Shown: positions 53,409 through 63,377, numbered from the stretch's first letter. The stretch: 64,000 bases of DNA from Terriglobia bacterium (GCA_022452285.1 JAKUNG010000013.1:20479-84478); one strand, 5' to 3'. Notes: generated from the letters alone by a model not told the origin. Numbers and translations: made by a program.

Positions 53409-54251
53409 CTAAAATCCGAAAAAGTTCAGTGCATTGGAAAGATAGGTCTTTATGTCTTTACGATTGACTATAGCATCCAGCATGCCGTGTTGAAGTAAAA
53501 ATTCACTTCTTTGGAACCCACTGGGTAGCTTCTGTCTAATGGTTTGTTCAATTACTCTGGGTCCTGCAAAGCCAATTAATGCATTTGGCTCAGCAATATT
53601 TAGATCTCCCAACATAGCATAGCTAGCGGTAACTCCACCAGTAGTAGGATTAGTTAAAACAGAAATATATGGTATATGTTTTCGATCTAATCGGGCAAGA
53701 GCGCCACTGATTTTTGCCATTTGCATCAAACTAAGGGCTCCTTCTTGCATGCGAGCCCCTCCTGAGCATGACACAATGATTAATGGATGTTTTTTCTCAA
53801 CACAGCGCTCTATTGCTCTTGTGATTTTTTCTCCAACTACTACTCCCATAGATCCACTTATAAACCCTGATTCCATGGCACAAATACAGACCACTTTGTC
53901 ACTGAGCTTCCCTTCACCAACCATGATTGCATCGTTCATACCTGTAGCTAGGGACATGTCACTAAGACGTGTTTTATAAGGCTTTTTATCTACAAACTGA
54001 AGTGGGTCATTCGATTGTAAATCACGGTCATATTCAATATAGGTTCCATGGTCGAACAATAGATTAAATCTTTCATTAGCTTTTAATTTGAAATGAAAAT
54101 TACAGTTGGGGCAGACATTACACGTAGACTCTAAATCTTTTTTCCAAATTGTCTGTTTACATTGCTCACACTTTTCCCACAGTCCTTCTGTTTTGACGGT
54201 TCGAGTACCAATAGGTTTTTTAGGAGCTTTTCTTTTTTTGAACCAAGACAT
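53409..54251 (-). CDS. accD: Acetyl-CoA carboxylase carboxyltransferase beta subunit
   Basis: In this 280-residue protein the zinc ribbon has C28, C31, C47 and C50. The crotonase-like body has MNDAIMVGEGKLSDKVVCIC, VVVGEKITRAIERCVEKKHP, CSGGARMQEGALSLMQMAKI, TNPTTGGVTASYAMLGDLNI and GFAGPRVIEQTIRQKLPSGF, the family pattern. It transfers CO2 from biotin to acetyl-CoA together with AccA. It leads a leftward accD-folC unit. Confidence 0.95.
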   Translation of the reverse strand: MSWFKKRKAPKKPIGTRTVKTEGLWEKCEQCKQTIWKKDLESTCNVCPNCNFHFKLKANERFNLLFDHGTYIEYDRDLQSNDPLQFVDKKPYKTRLSDMSLATGMNDAIMVGEGKLSDKVVCICAMESGFISGSMGVVVGEKITRAIERCVEKKHPLIIVSCSGGARMQEGALSLMQMAKISGALARLDRKHIPYISVLTNPTTGGVTASYAMLGDLNIAEPNALIGFAGPRVIEQTIRQKLPSGFQRSEFLLQHGMLDAIVNRKDIKTYLSNALNFFGF

Positions 54252-54350
54252 CTTAAAACCTCTTATAACAGAATCAGGATATTAGCCTACTCATAAACAA
54301 AAAGTCAAAAGGAACAAATTGATTGATCTTTTGTAGTGTCAATTTAAAGA

Positions 54351-55355
54351 ATGAGGTTGCATTCGGCAATGTCCCTTCGGATAATGCTACTAATGAAATC
54401 TAACTCATACAAACCCCTAGATAACAGATCCATGAGAACCCAGCCGATTCGTGAAAAGAATGCTAAAGTAGACTTGACGAAATTTGCCAGTATTTATGAA
54501 AAGGGATCGGGTATATCAGGATTAATCAAAGGACTTCCTCAAATTTTGGCTGGGAGAGATTTTTGTGATGCAGTCGAAGCTATTGTCCAAGCAAAAAAAA
54601 ATAAACGTGCAATTATATGGGGATTGGGTGGACATGTTGTTAAGTGTGGACTAAATTCCGTTCTTATCGACTTGATGGATCGTGGGTTTATCTCAGCTCT
54701 AGTTTTCAATGGCGCAACAGCAATTCACGATTTCGAGATAGCAATGGTAGGTTCTACTTCTGAAGATGTTGAAAAAGGTTTACCCACTGGAGATTTTGGT
54801 ACAAGTGAGGAAACAAGTCATTGGATGAACGATTCAATCAATAAAGGAGTGTCTCGAGGTAAGGGAATTGGAAAATCTTTAGGAGAATCAATAATTAAAG
54901 GTGGACAGCGTTTTCCCCATGCTGAGTCTAGCTTACTAGCTTCTGCTATTCAAAAAGATATTCCGGTGACTATTCATGTTGCTATTGGAACAGATACCAT
55001 CCATACTCATCCGTCAGCTGACGGCTCTGCTTTAGGAAAAGGTAGCCTTCAAGATTTCCGTCTTTTGGCTTCAATTATTTGTAGACTCCATAATGGTGGT
55101 GTTTATCTGAATTGTGGTTCAGCAGTGGTTCTACCAGAGATATTTTTAAAGGCAGTCAGTTTAGTTAGAAATCTTGGTCACCCACTGGAAAAATTTACTA
55201 CGGTTAATTTAGATTTCCTTCAGCACTACAGGCCCACTCAGAACGTTATTAAACGGCCGACTCTTGGATCTGGTCAGGGCATTTCCCTTACTGGACATCA
55301 CGAGTTAATGATTCCATTATTGGCTGCCACTTTAATAGAGGCTTCTGACAATTGA
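54351..55355 (+). CDS. Conserved protein resembling deoxyhypusine synthase fold
   Basis: This 334-residue protein has a Rossmann-like core: AIIWGLGGHVVKCGLNSVLI, DLMDRGFISALVFNGATAIH, then DFEIAMVGSTSEDVEKGLPT, TGDFGTSEETSHWMN and PVTIHVAIGTDTIHTHPSAD. The GxGGHVxKxG and DFExAxxGxTSEDV blocks recall a conserved bacterial family related by fold to deoxyhypusine synthases. The lysine-enzyme step of true synthases is not evident. Several ATGs are in frame (54351, 54369, 54384, 54393, 54432) and none has a good ribosome site. The last fits the domain start best. Confidence 0.7.
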   Translation: MRLHSAMSLRIMLLMKSNSYKPLDNRSMRTQPIREKNAKVDLTKFASIYEKGSGISGLIKGLPQILAGRDFCDAVEAIVQAKKNKRAIIWGLGGHVVKCGLNSVLIDLMDRGFISALVFNGATAIHDFEIAMVGSTSEDVEKGLPTGDFGTSEETSHWMNDSINKGVSRGKGIGKSLGESIIKGGQRFPHAESSLLASAIQKDIPVTIHVAIGTDTIHTHPSADGSALGKGSLQDFRLLASIICRLHNGGVYLNCGSAVVLPEIFLKAVSLVRNLGHPLEKFTTVNLDFLQHYRPTQNVIKRPTLGSGQGISLTGHHELMIPLLAATLIEASDN

Positions 55356-55427
55356 CACATTTTTGCAACAGTTTACAACTAGGGAAGTAGAATCTAACCA
55401 TGGTTTTCATTTTGCTATTAAAAGAGT

Positions 55428-56216
55428 ATGAGATTTAGTTTCCAGAAAGAAAGTTTCTTTCAACCCTCCTTAAAACAAACTCGAGTTCCAAATTTGTTCC
55501 CCGTCTGGTCTGGCTGGGACCTATTAGCTATGCTTGGATTTTTCCCTCTTTCTGCTTTTTTGATTCTTCTACTCAGTCAGGGAATAGGGTACTTATTGGT
55601 TTTTGTTTTTGGAAAAAACTATTTTTTAGATCAACCAAGCTATCATGCTGTTATCCAGATATTATTCACTAGTCTTTTGAATGGATCTCTCCTTCTTTTT
55701 ATATATTTTACCATCACATTTAAATATAAGGTTCCTTTCTGGTCGTCTATTAAGTGGGGAAATCTGAATAAAGTTCAGGTTAATTTTTATGTTTTGACAG
55801 GTATGTTGTTAGCACTAGTAATGGGGTTTCTTTCTGGGTTTATCTCAGAAGAGAAAAATCCTCCTATAACTGAATTGCTGAAATATCCCGAATCAGCTAT
55901 TTTATTAGGAATAGTTGCTGTTCTGGTTGCTCCTTTTATTGAAGAAGTGATTTTTAGAGGTTTTATCTATCCTGTCCTCGAAAGAAGATGGGGACAGTAT
56001 ACAGCAGTTTTTATAACAGCTTTGATGTTTGTATCTCTTCATGTTAGCCAACTTTGGGGTAGTTGGTTAGGTATCAGTGCTATTTTTTTTGTCGGTCTTT
56101 TATTATCCATTGTCAGGGCAAAAACAGATTCCCTTTTCCCTAGCTTTCTTTTGCATTTATCCTATAACACTACTCTCTGTTTATTAGCTATGGTGGGTCT
56201 TTTAGTAGGTTATTGA
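55428..56216 (+). CDS. CPBP-family intramembrane metalloprotease
   Basis: In this 262-residue membrane protein about seven spans surround the CPBP (CAAX/Abi) core. The first motif is EEVIFRG at 172-178, with the metal-binding glutamates and Arg. FVSLHVSQLWG holds the second-motif His and SFLLHLSYNTT the third. The family cleaves membrane proteins or protects against bacteriocins. The target is unknown. It starts at an ATG with AAAGAG upstream and stands 72 bases after the deoxyhypusine-synthase-like gene. Confidence 0.85.
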   Translation: MRFSFQKESFFQPSLKQTRVPNLFPVWSGWDLLAMLGFFPLSAFLILLLSQGIGYLLVFVFGKNYFLDQPSYHAVIQILFTSLLNGSLLLFIYFTITFKYKVPFWSSIKWGNLNKVQVNFYVLTGMLLALVMGFLSGFISEEKNPPITELLKYPESAILLGIVAVLVAPFIEEVIFRGFIYPVLERRWGQYTAVFITALMFVSLHVSQLWGSWLGISAIFFVGLLLSIVRAKTDSLFPSFLLHLSYNTTLCLLAMVGLLVGY

Positions 56217-56331
56217 TAAAATGCTATAGCTGCAATAAAGTCTTAAGGATCTCAATTTAAATGGAATATGGTGCCCTAATAAATTTCAAATAAAGACATA
56301 TAAAAGAGTCAAACCCTAATAAGATTAGTTG

Positions 56332-57387
56332 TTACTGTGAGGTTTTTGAAAAAGAGCGGTACTCTTTCTCGATATCTGAAGGTATTGCATTTCCAGGGTG
56401 AATGTAGATGCGGTAGTGAAATGAAATGGATTCACCCTGCTTCATTAAGTGGCTACCATCTTGTGTTTCATCGTTATAAAAGTCGTGAAGTCCAAAAGGA
56501 TTGGCTGCAAATAAAGAGTAACCGCGTGCATGCCAATAAGTTGGATGACGAAAACTTTGGGGATGGTCTAATATAGTTATTCCTAGAGATTCTTGACTAA
56601 TCTTAGTAGAATAGTCTACCCATCGTGCAGCTTTTCCCCAACAACCTATTTCACCTGTTTCACCTTCAGAATTTAAAATGATTGCTCCTTCTTTTTCTGT
56701 AAAAAAATGGGCTAGCCTGATCCCAAAACTACCTTCCTTGGTATCGCCAAACTTGACTGGTCCATTGACCGCGGTAAGTCGAATAATAAAGTCCATTACA
56801 CGTGATTCATCTCTTTTATGAATTCTAACTTCTCGAAATTCATCCAATACTTTTTTACCCGACGGCAAGAGCCAGTCACTGCGTGATTTGATTGTCCCAG
56901 TTTGTGCTCCGCTCTCAATCAAATCAAATTGACGGTGTTTGATTTTTCCACTGTTAGACACTTCACTCCAAAAATCAACTCCATTAATCTCCCCATGGGT
57001 AAACCATAAGCCAGTGTGATGTTGATGGTCATGACTTTCACCTGGAATATTTTTAATCATAGGATAGCCACGAGTAATGATTTTTCCTGAAGCTGAACGT
57101 AGTGGAAAAAAAATGGGTTTGTTATAACCAGAAAAATGATATGAGGTGAAGGGTTTGCCATTAACAAAGATATCAACTTGATTAGCACTTCTTTTAAGGA
57201 AAACATCCTTTTGTTTCCCTTTTACCTCTTTTTTTGTTGCAACGGAGTTAAGTGTTTTATTGTTCGAACAACTCGCTAGAGTAATCAAAGTAAAAAGGAA
57301 AAATACAAACCAACTTTGATGCAGCTCTCCTTGTTTATTGGAAAAAAAAGAGTCATTTTTTACTAGACGGTAGTGAAAAGTTTCCAC
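56332..57387 (-). CDS. PmoA-family (DUF6807) protein, lipoprotein-like N-terminus
   Basis: In this 351-residue protein the start is a GTG with AGAGAGG 7 bases upstream. After about 24 polar residues a hydrophobic run leads to a lipobox-like LITLASC (about residues 34-40), so it may be a lipoprotein. The leader before it is long. The body has KPIFFPLRSASGKIITRGYP, SHDHQHHTGLWFTHGEINGV, DFWSE and WHARGYSLFAANPFGLHDFY. The His-rich SHDHQHHTG block is the mark of the PmoA-like family. Its enzymatic role is not established. It may act on carbohydrate or on small exported substrates. Confidence 0.8.
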   Translation of the reverse strand: METFHYRLVKNDSFFSNKQGELHQSWFVFFLFTLITLASCSNNKTLNSVATKKEVKGKQKDVFLKRSANQVDIFVNGKPFTSYHFSGYNKPIFFPLRSASGKIITRGYPMIKNIPGESHDHQHHTGLWFTHGEINGVDFWSEVSNSGKIKHRQFDLIESGAQTGTIKSRSDWLLPSGKKVLDEFREVRIHKRDESRVMDFIIRLTAVNGPVKFGDTKEGSFGIRLAHFFTEKEGAIILNSEGETGEIGCWGKAARWVDYSTKISQESLGITILDHPQSFRHPTYWHARGYSLFAANPFGLHDFYNDETQDGSHLMKQGESISFHYRIYIHPGNAIPSDIEKEYRSFSKTSQ

Positions 57388-57438
57388 AAATAGGCCTCTC
57401 TTTCATAAATTTAATTGATGTATTCAAATTACATATAT

Positions 57439-57467
57439 AAAAAAACTTGGTTTCAATAGAAAGCCAA
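57439..57467 (-). terminator. Terminator after the HupE-like gene
   Basis: On the minus strand TTGG-C-TTTC, loop TATT and GAAA-CCAA form an 8-bp stem with one bulge, followed by G and seven T (57439-57445). It lies 20 bases past the stop of the leftward gene. Confidence 0.65.
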
Positions 57468-57487
57468 AAACTATATTTACATCAAAA

Positions 57488-58588
57488 TTATGGAAACATC
57501 TCTTTCCAAAAACCAAACAAACCAAATCCTAATAATGCTGTAGAAAATAATATAACCATTCTAGGATACCATCCTTTTTTTTGAAAAGAATGTACTAACA
57601 AAAATACAATAACTCCTATTATAGAAATGGTAAAAAACACACCTAGAAACCAACCCAGAAAATCGACGGGTGTAGCTTTCTGTAGAAAGATTAGAGAGTT
57701 GTGAGAAAGAGTAACTCCAAAAAGAGTCCCGAAAAAGCTTGCGAGCATCCATCGATTTTTAGTGTCCTTTACAAATATATTTTCTGCTGCAACATAAGCT
57801 AAACTTAAAGAGCTTACTGTAGAAAAAAAAGCTATGGGTACTGTGATTAAATTGTACGCCACTAGAATGGAAATAGATAAAAGAGGAGCTAAAAAACCTA
57901 CTAGAGTTTTAACAAATAAACCTAGATTTGGGACTGTTAGCAATAATCCAAAAATGAAGCTGATTAGAAAAGGTGAGGCTAGTACACTAGTACTAGAAAA
58001 CTTAAAACTTTCTAATTTTTTCTGAAAGTTACTCTTCATACTCAAGTGAGCTATTGGACTTTCTAGGTTAAAAAATAGCTGTTGAGTACCTTGAAAATAT
58101 ATTACTTTGCCTATATTCCAATGACCGGAGTCAGTGAGATGATGAAGAGTAACTGTAAAACTAAGATCATTTATTTGTTTGCGAAAGAAAAAAGTCATTT
58201 GACAAGTTAATTCTCCAGGACCAGGGCCTTGTTTCCAAAAGATTAGTTGTTGATGTCCTGTTTCTTTTGTACTTTGAATCTGATAATTATCAAGTAGCTG
58301 CGGTATGAATTGTGGAAAAACTTGGCTAACTTCTTTCCTGGAGATGAGATGATCTCCATTGAGATCTAATTCATCAACAAATCTGAAATCTCGAAGATTG
58401 ACAACGAGATTAACCTCAACACTATATTTTTGGACACGGATCTGTGAGTAGCTAATTCCAGAGGTATGAGCTGATGTTGAAGTTGAAAAAGCTACTATGA
58501 GAAAGATGATAAGGAAAAAATGATGAGCCCGTATCATAATTTTTAGGCGATTCATTGAATACAAATCAAAGCTGTGAAAAAAAATCAT
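57488..58588 (-). CDS. HupE/UreJ-like membrane protein with an EF-hand in its exported part
   Basis: In this 366-residue protein the ATG at 58588 is 5 bases after the stop of the preceding inositol phosphatase. Later ATGs at 58555 and 58537 are possible starts, since the signal segment begins near residue 22 (HHFFLIIFLIVAFSTSTSAH). The outer part (about 40-200) contains DELDLNGDHLISRKEV (about 73-88), an EF-hand-type calcium loop with D, N and D at the expected places, and then several strands. The second half has six to seven membrane spans (about 205-360), as in HupE/UreJ_2 proteins. A metal-linked role is possible. Confidence 0.72.
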   Translation of the reverse strand: MIFFHSFDLYSMNRLKIMIRAHHFFLIIFLIVAFSTSTSAHTSGISYSQIRVQKYSVEVNLVVNLRDFRFVDELDLNGDHLISRKEVSQVFPQFIPQLLDNYQIQSTKETGHQQLIFWKQGPGPGELTCQMTFFFRKQINDLSFTVTLHHLTDSGHWNIGKVIYFQGTQQLFFNLESPIAHLSMKSNFQKKLESFKFSSTSVLASPFLISFIFGLLLTVPNLGLFVKTLVGFLAPLLSISILVAYNLITVPIAFFSTVSSLSLAYVAAENIFVKDTKNRWMLASFFGTLFGVTLSHNSLIFLQKATPVDFLGWFLGVFFTISIIGVIVFLLVHSFQKKGWYPRMVILFSTALLGFGLFGFWKEMFP

Positions 58589-58593
58589 GAATC

Positions 58594-59382
58594 TTACTGG
58601 TTTTTAACAATGATCTGACGCATTTCTTCATGAATCAGTCTATTACTAGCTAGCATTTGAGGTTGATAGATTGAATAGGTGTCAGAAGAAAAATTGGTTA
58701 CTAAACCACCTGCTTCCATGGTCATTAAAATACCGGCAGCAGTATCCCAAGGCTTTAGATTTATCTCCCAGAATCCATCGAAATTCCCCATAGCAACATA
58801 ACAAAGATCCAAAGCAGCGGCTCCATCCCTTCGGATAGACTGAACATTCCCAAGAAAGTCAGAAAAAATTCTTAAAGCCTGTGCTGGTTCTTGAACTATG
58901 CTAGGAGGAAACCCTGTTACAATGAGTGAACGTTTTAAGTTGGATACTTCTGAAACTTGAATTCTTCTGCCATTTCGAAAAGCACCTCCTCCTTTTTCCG
59001 CTATGAATAACTCGTCATTCATTGGCTGGTATACAACTCCTAAAATAATTTCCTGACTCTTTTCTAGTGCGATAGATACACAAAATACAGGATATCCATG
59101 AGCATAATTGGTTGTTCCATCCAGTGGATCAATGATCCATTTATATTCAGAACTGTTTTCAGTGATTGTCCCTTCTTCAGCTAGGATGGAGTGATAGGGA
59201 AATTTAGAGATAAGTAAATCAACAATAGCTTGCTCAGAAAACTTGTCTGCTTCTGTAACAAGATCAGTTTCTCCTTTGAATTCAATTTCTTTTACACGTC
59301 CGTAATATTTTCTTAAGATTTCACCACCTATTTTTGCAGCTTCAATAGCACCAGTGAGGTAATTTTCCACGTTTAGCCTCAT
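58594..59382 (-). CDS. suhB: Inositol monophosphatase family protein
   Basis: This 262-residue metal phosphatase has the catalytic acidic residues in ILAEEGT (E69-E70), WIIDPLDGTTNYAHGYPVF (D85, D88, G89, T90) and the C-terminal KPWDTAAGILMTMEAGG. The length is standard. It hydrolyses inositol phosphate or related sugars and nucleotides, and may also act as the SuhB RNA regulator, which cannot be judged. The start overlaps no gene. The next gene on this strand, the HupE-like one, follows 5 bases after the stop. Confidence 0.92.
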   Translation of the reverse strand: MRLNVENYLTGAIEAAKIGGEILRKYYGRVKEIEFKGETDLVTEADKFSEQAIVDLLISKFPYHSILAEEGTITENSSEYKWIIDPLDGTTNYAHGYPVFCVSIALEKSQEIILGVVYQPMNDELFIAEKGGGAFRNGRRIQVSEVSNLKRSLIVTGFPPSIVQEPAQALRIFSDFLGNVQSIRRDGAAALDLCYVAMGNFDGFWEINLKPWDTAAGILMTMEAGGLVTNFSSDTYSIYQPQMLASNRLIHEEMRQIIVKNQ

Positions 59383-59580
59383 TTTTTAAAAATACAAACA
59401 AATAAACGTTATCATACAAATGTTTTAGCGATCTGCTAGAAAATGTTGTGTTAACGAGAAAATACTTTAAACAACATAAAAGATTTAGTGAGAAATAAGA
59501 AAAATTATTATATTAATCTGACATTAGTATCTATTTACGATTGTCATTCTGGAAGTAAATTTTTAAAGAGAGTTAAACAA

Positions 59581-61908
59581 GTGTTTAGTCGGTTATACTT
59601 TCCATGGAGCTTCTCAATAATTGGTTTTGCATTTCTTTTTCCTTTAAGTACATTTGCTAATAATCAGAATGATTCAGATAATGTTGGGAAGTCTTCTCAT
59701 CAGAGGAACTGCCATGGTCTCGTTGTAGATTTTAAACAACAACCTGTATCTAAAGTCGTAGTAAGGCTTTTTTCTGAAAAAGGAATTGAACTTGATAGAA
59801 CCCAAACTGATGATCAAGGTCAGTTTATATTTTTTAATATTAGATCATTTTTACAAACGCTAAAATTGAGTCATCCTGATTTTGAGGATGTTGCTAAGGA
59901 TTCATGTCGCCCTGACAATTTTCACCTTTTCTTTGTTTTATATCCACGATCAGTCGATCACTCTGTTACAGTAACTGCAACCAGGACACCTCATACTAAG
60001 AGAGATGTGCCATCTGCTGTTGTGGTATTAACTGAAAAAAACCTTAGTAATTCTCCTTCGTTGACTATCGATGATACCCTCAGACAAAGTCCGGTGTTCA
60101 GTCTTTTTCGTCGGACAAGCAGTTTAGTATCCCATCCTACAACCCAAGGTGTTTCCCTACGTGGTATTGGTCCTAGTGGAGTTAGCCGTACTTTGGTTCT
60201 TTGGGATGGTGTTCCTCTGAATGATCCATTTGGAGGTTGGGTTTATTGGAACCAGTTAGACAAAAAATCTATAGAAAGGATTGAAATTGCGGCTGGTGGA
60301 AATTCAAGTTTGTATGGGAGTTCAGCTTTAGGAGGAGTGATTCAGGCTTTTTCAAAGATACCTGAAAAAACTAAAATTGAGGTTGATGTCTATGGTGGGT
60401 CTTTGGGTACTGCTGGGACTGATCTATTAGGTTCTTTGGAACTTGGTCAGTGGACCGGAGTTTTTTCTGGATCTTTTCTAAAAACAAATGGTTATTTTGT
60501 TATCTCACCTAGAGATCGAGGATTGGTAGATATACCTGCTCATTCCTCTAGAAATGTTCTTCGTTCTACATTTTTCTATCAGCCTAGCCAACAATCAACA
60601 TTAATAACGCGACTAGATTACTTTGTTGAGGATAGAGGAAATGGAACATCTCTTCGAAAAAATGATACTAACATTGTAAGGATTAGAGGTAGCTACCGAT
60701 ATGAGGATGCAAAAGGGCAAGAATGGAAAATTCAAGCACATGGTCTGACAGAAGAATTTGACAGTAGTTTTACAACTGTCAGTTCTAATCGTCAATTAGA
60801 ATTTCTTGTTAAAGAACAACAAGTTCCAGTTCAGAGCGCTGGGAGTTCGCTCCAGTGGACAGGTTCACTTGGAAGTCAACACTTACTAACTTCAGGCAGT
60901 GATTGGCGGTGGGTAAGAGGAAATAGTGAGGAACTTGGTTACTGGTCTGGAAGACCAGTAAGGTCTCAAATAGTTGGTGGGAACCAACAATTAGCTGGAT
61001 TTTACCTTCAAGACTTAGTCTCTATAAACCAACGATTGCATTTGCAGTTAGGGGCACGTTTGGATGTTTGGTCAAATCATGATGCTCATCGAAATGAGAT
61101 TTCATTGACTACGGGGACGGCATCTAATTTAAGTTTTGCATCTAGAGGCGGAAGTACAGTCAGTCCAAGAACGGGAGCTTCTTTTTATTTTAATGATGAG
61201 CTTACTTTTAGAGGTTCTTTCTATAGAAGTTTTAGAGCACCTACTCTCAATGAGTTATATCGTGGATTTCGGGTGGGTAAAGTTGTAACTATCGCTAATG
61301 AAAAGTTGCAACCTGAAAGTCTTAATGGATTTGAAGCTGGATTAGATTGGGACTTGGGAACAAAAGTTTCAGGGCAGCTAACTGCATTTTGGAATCAGCT
61401 TGATCAAGCTGTATCTAATATTACTATTAAGACTTCACCTAGTATAATTACCCGTCAACGAAGAAATGTTGGTCAAATCAAGGCTCGAGGATTAGATGCT
61501 AATTTGTCATGGCAGATGAATCACTCATGGAATTTAAACGGTGCTTATCTTTTAGCAGATTCCACATTTGGGCGTTTCACAGAAAATCCCTTTGTGGAAT
61601 CTAATCGTTTGCCTCAAGTGCCAAGACATCGAGCAACAGGGTCTATCAGTTATCAAAATAACAGCTTTTTTGATGCTTTTCTTCTAGCCCGTTTTGTAGG
61701 CTTGCAATTCGATGATGATCTAAACCAACATCCAATGGGAAATTATATGCTCTTGAATTTAAATCTATCTCGACGACTTCATCCAAATGTCGTTGTTTCT
61801 TTCTCAGTGGAAAATCTGCTAAACCGTAATTATCTAGTTTCAAATACACTGGTACAGGGCATCGGATTGCCGAGAATGATTAATACAGGACTCAGATTTT
61901 TCTGGTGA
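59581..61908 (+). CDS. TonB-dependent outer-membrane receptor with carboxypeptidase-like domain
   Basis: In this 775-residue protein the GTG at 59581 is preceded by AGAGAG and gives a signal peptide (MFSRLYFPWSFSIIGFAFLF, PLSTFA, cut before NNQ). A GTG at 59488 would add 31 residues. A carboxypeptidase-D-type beta domain (about 45-125) precedes the plug (about 130-240; VTVTATRTPHTKRDVPSAVV, GVSLRGIGPSGVSRTLVLWD). The barrel follows (SLYGSSALGGVIQAFSKIP). It ends MINTGLRFFW with the terminal aromatic residue required for barrel insertion. The transported ligand (iron complex, cobalamin or glycan) cannot be read. Confidence 0.88.
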   Translation: MFSRLYFPWSFSIIGFAFLFPLSTFANNQNDSDNVGKSSHQRNCHGLVVDFKQQPVSKVVVRLFSEKGIELDRTQTDDQGQFIFFNIRSFLQTLKLSHPDFEDVAKDSCRPDNFHLFFVLYPRSVDHSVTVTATRTPHTKRDVPSAVVVLTEKNLSNSPSLTIDDTLRQSPVFSLFRRTSSLVSHPTTQGVSLRGIGPSGVSRTLVLWDGVPLNDPFGGWVYWNQLDKKSIERIEIAAGGNSSLYGSSALGGVIQAFSKIPEKTKIEVDVYGGSLGTAGTDLLGSLELGQWTGVFSGSFLKTNGYFVISPRDRGLVDIPAHSSRNVLRSTFFYQPSQQSTLITRLDYFVEDRGNGTSLRKNDTNIVRIRGSYRYEDAKGQEWKIQAHGLTEEFDSSFTTVSSNRQLEFLVKEQQVPVQSAGSSLQWTGSLGSQHLLTSGSDWRWVRGNSEELGYWSGRPVRSQIVGGNQQLAGFYLQDLVSINQRLHLQLGARLDVWSNHDAHRNEISLTTGTASNLSFASRGGSTVSPRTGASFYFNDELTFRGSFYRSFRAPTLNELYRGFRVGKVVTIANEKLQPESLNGFEAGLDWDLGTKVSGQLTAFWNQLDQAVSNITIKTSPSIITRQRRNVGQIKARGLDANLSWQMNHSWNLNGAYLLADSTFGRFTENPFVESNRLPQVPRHRATGSISYQNNSFFDAFLLARFVGLQFDDDLNQHPMGNYMLLNLNLSRRLHPNVVVSFSVENLLNRNYLVSNTLVQGIGLPRMINTGLRFFW

Positions 61909-62108
61909 GTATTCATTTGGTGCATGGATTGGATATTGGTGTGTGTAGATACAACTGTTAAGTTTTGGTTTTTTAGATAAGTAAATCAAACTAAACCCAG
62001 CTGTTTTTTTATTCTTAGTTCATTTGTTCTAGATACGGATAGGCTTAATTTTCAGATAACCTAATTATTTCGTGCTATATTGAGGAATTACTTCTATTCG
62101 GATGTTTT

Positions 62109-63377
62109 ATGGGAGGTTTTGTGGAATTTCCTAAAGTAGTCAAGCTCAAACAAAAGTTTGATTCTACAAAGGTAAAGGACATACCGAAAACAATTTCTGA
62201 AGAACTTCAAAGTTCTAATGTATGTACACTTCTCAAACCAGGCGATAGTGTAGCTATAACAGCTGGAAGTCGTGGAGTTACTAACATTGCAACAATTATT
62301 AGGAGTTTGGTGTTTGAATTGAAAAAAAGAGGAGCCCGCCCTTTTATTATTCCCGCTATGGGTAGTCATGGAGGAGGTACTGCTGAAGGTCAATTAAATG
62401 TGCTTCAACACTATGGAATTACTGAAAACTCGATGGGAGTGCCAATCCGATCGACTATGGAAACAATTCAAATTGGGGAAACTTTGGAAAAGATTCCAGT
62501 ATTTGTTGACCAAAATGCTTTTGAGGCAGATCACATAGCTGTTGTTAATCGCATAAAACCGCATACAGATTTCGATGGAGATATAGAAAGTGGAATAACT
62601 AAGATGATGGCTATTGGTTTGGGGAAGCATCGAGGTGCAACACATTACCACCGAGCTAATAATAAGTATGGGTACTATCGGGTTTTGACTCAGGTAGCTG
62701 AAGTTGTTAAGGCCAACTGCAGTATTCTGCTAGGACTGGGCATTGTTGAAAATGGTTACGAGAAGACATCTTTGATTCAGGCAATGGCTTCACATGAGAT
62801 TCTAGAAAAAGAAAGAAACTTACTCAAAATAGCTAAGTCTAATTTAGCGCGTATTCCTTTTGCAGAAGCTGATGTATTAATAGTTAATCGAATGGGAAAG
62901 AATATTAGTGGAACAGGGATGGATACCAATGTTATTGGACGACGTGCTCGGCTTCGAGAACCTATGGAGAATGCTCCACAATATTCTCGAATATTTGTGC
63001 GCGATCTGACGCAGGAGTCCTATGGCAATGCGACCGGTATAGGAATGGCAGACATTGTAACCCGCAGACTAGTCGAAAAAATTGATTTCAAGCCAACCTA
63101 TGTTAATGCTATTACCAGTACTACACTTGAGGGTGTGCGAATTCCTGTAACCTTTGATTCTGATTTCGAGGCCCTAGAAGTTGCGGTGTCAACCAGTGGT
63201 GCTGGTAGTGGAGAGGATTGCAGAATGATCTGGGTAAAGGATACGTTGGAGCTGGATTATTTGGTAGTTTCTGAATCGTTACTAGATGAGATTAGTGAAA
63301 ATTCACATTTAGAGATTGTCGATGAATTTCATAACCTAAATTTTGATTCTAATGGCAATTTAAAATCGTTATTTTGA
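62109..63377 (+). CDS. LarA-like DUF2088 protein
   Basis: This 422-residue protein starts MGGFVEFPKVVKLKQKFDST. The N-terminal domain has VAITAGSRGVTNIATIIRSL, then PFIIPAMGSHGGGTAEGQLN with the SHGG block of DUF2088, the LarA-type nickel-pincer racemase fold. NRIKPHTDFDGDIESGITKM includes the LarA-type histidine KPHTDF, and GLGKHRGATHYHR follows. A lactate-racemase-like or related hydroxyacid epimerisation is possible. The 2-hydroxyacid dehydrogenase gene next to it agrees with this. Cofactor genes (larB, larC, larE) are not seen here. Confidence 0.8.
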   Translation: MGGFVEFPKVVKLKQKFDSTKVKDIPKTISEELQSSNVCTLLKPGDSVAITAGSRGVTNIATIIRSLVFELKKRGARPFIIPAMGSHGGGTAEGQLNVLQHYGITENSMGVPIRSTMETIQIGETLEKIPVFVDQNAFEADHIAVVNRIKPHTDFDGDIESGITKMMAIGLGKHRGATHYHRANNKYGYYRVLTQVAEVVKANCSILLGLGIVENGYEKTSLIQAMASHEILEKERNLLKIAKSNLARIPFAEADVLIVNRMGKNISGTGMDTNVIGRRARLREPMENAPQYSRIFVRDLTQESYGNATGIGMADIVTRRLVEKIDFKPTYVNAITSTTLEGVRIPVTFDSDFEALEVAVSTSGAGSGEDCRMIWVKDTLELDYLVVSESLLDEISENSHLEIVDEFHNLNFDSNGNLKSLF

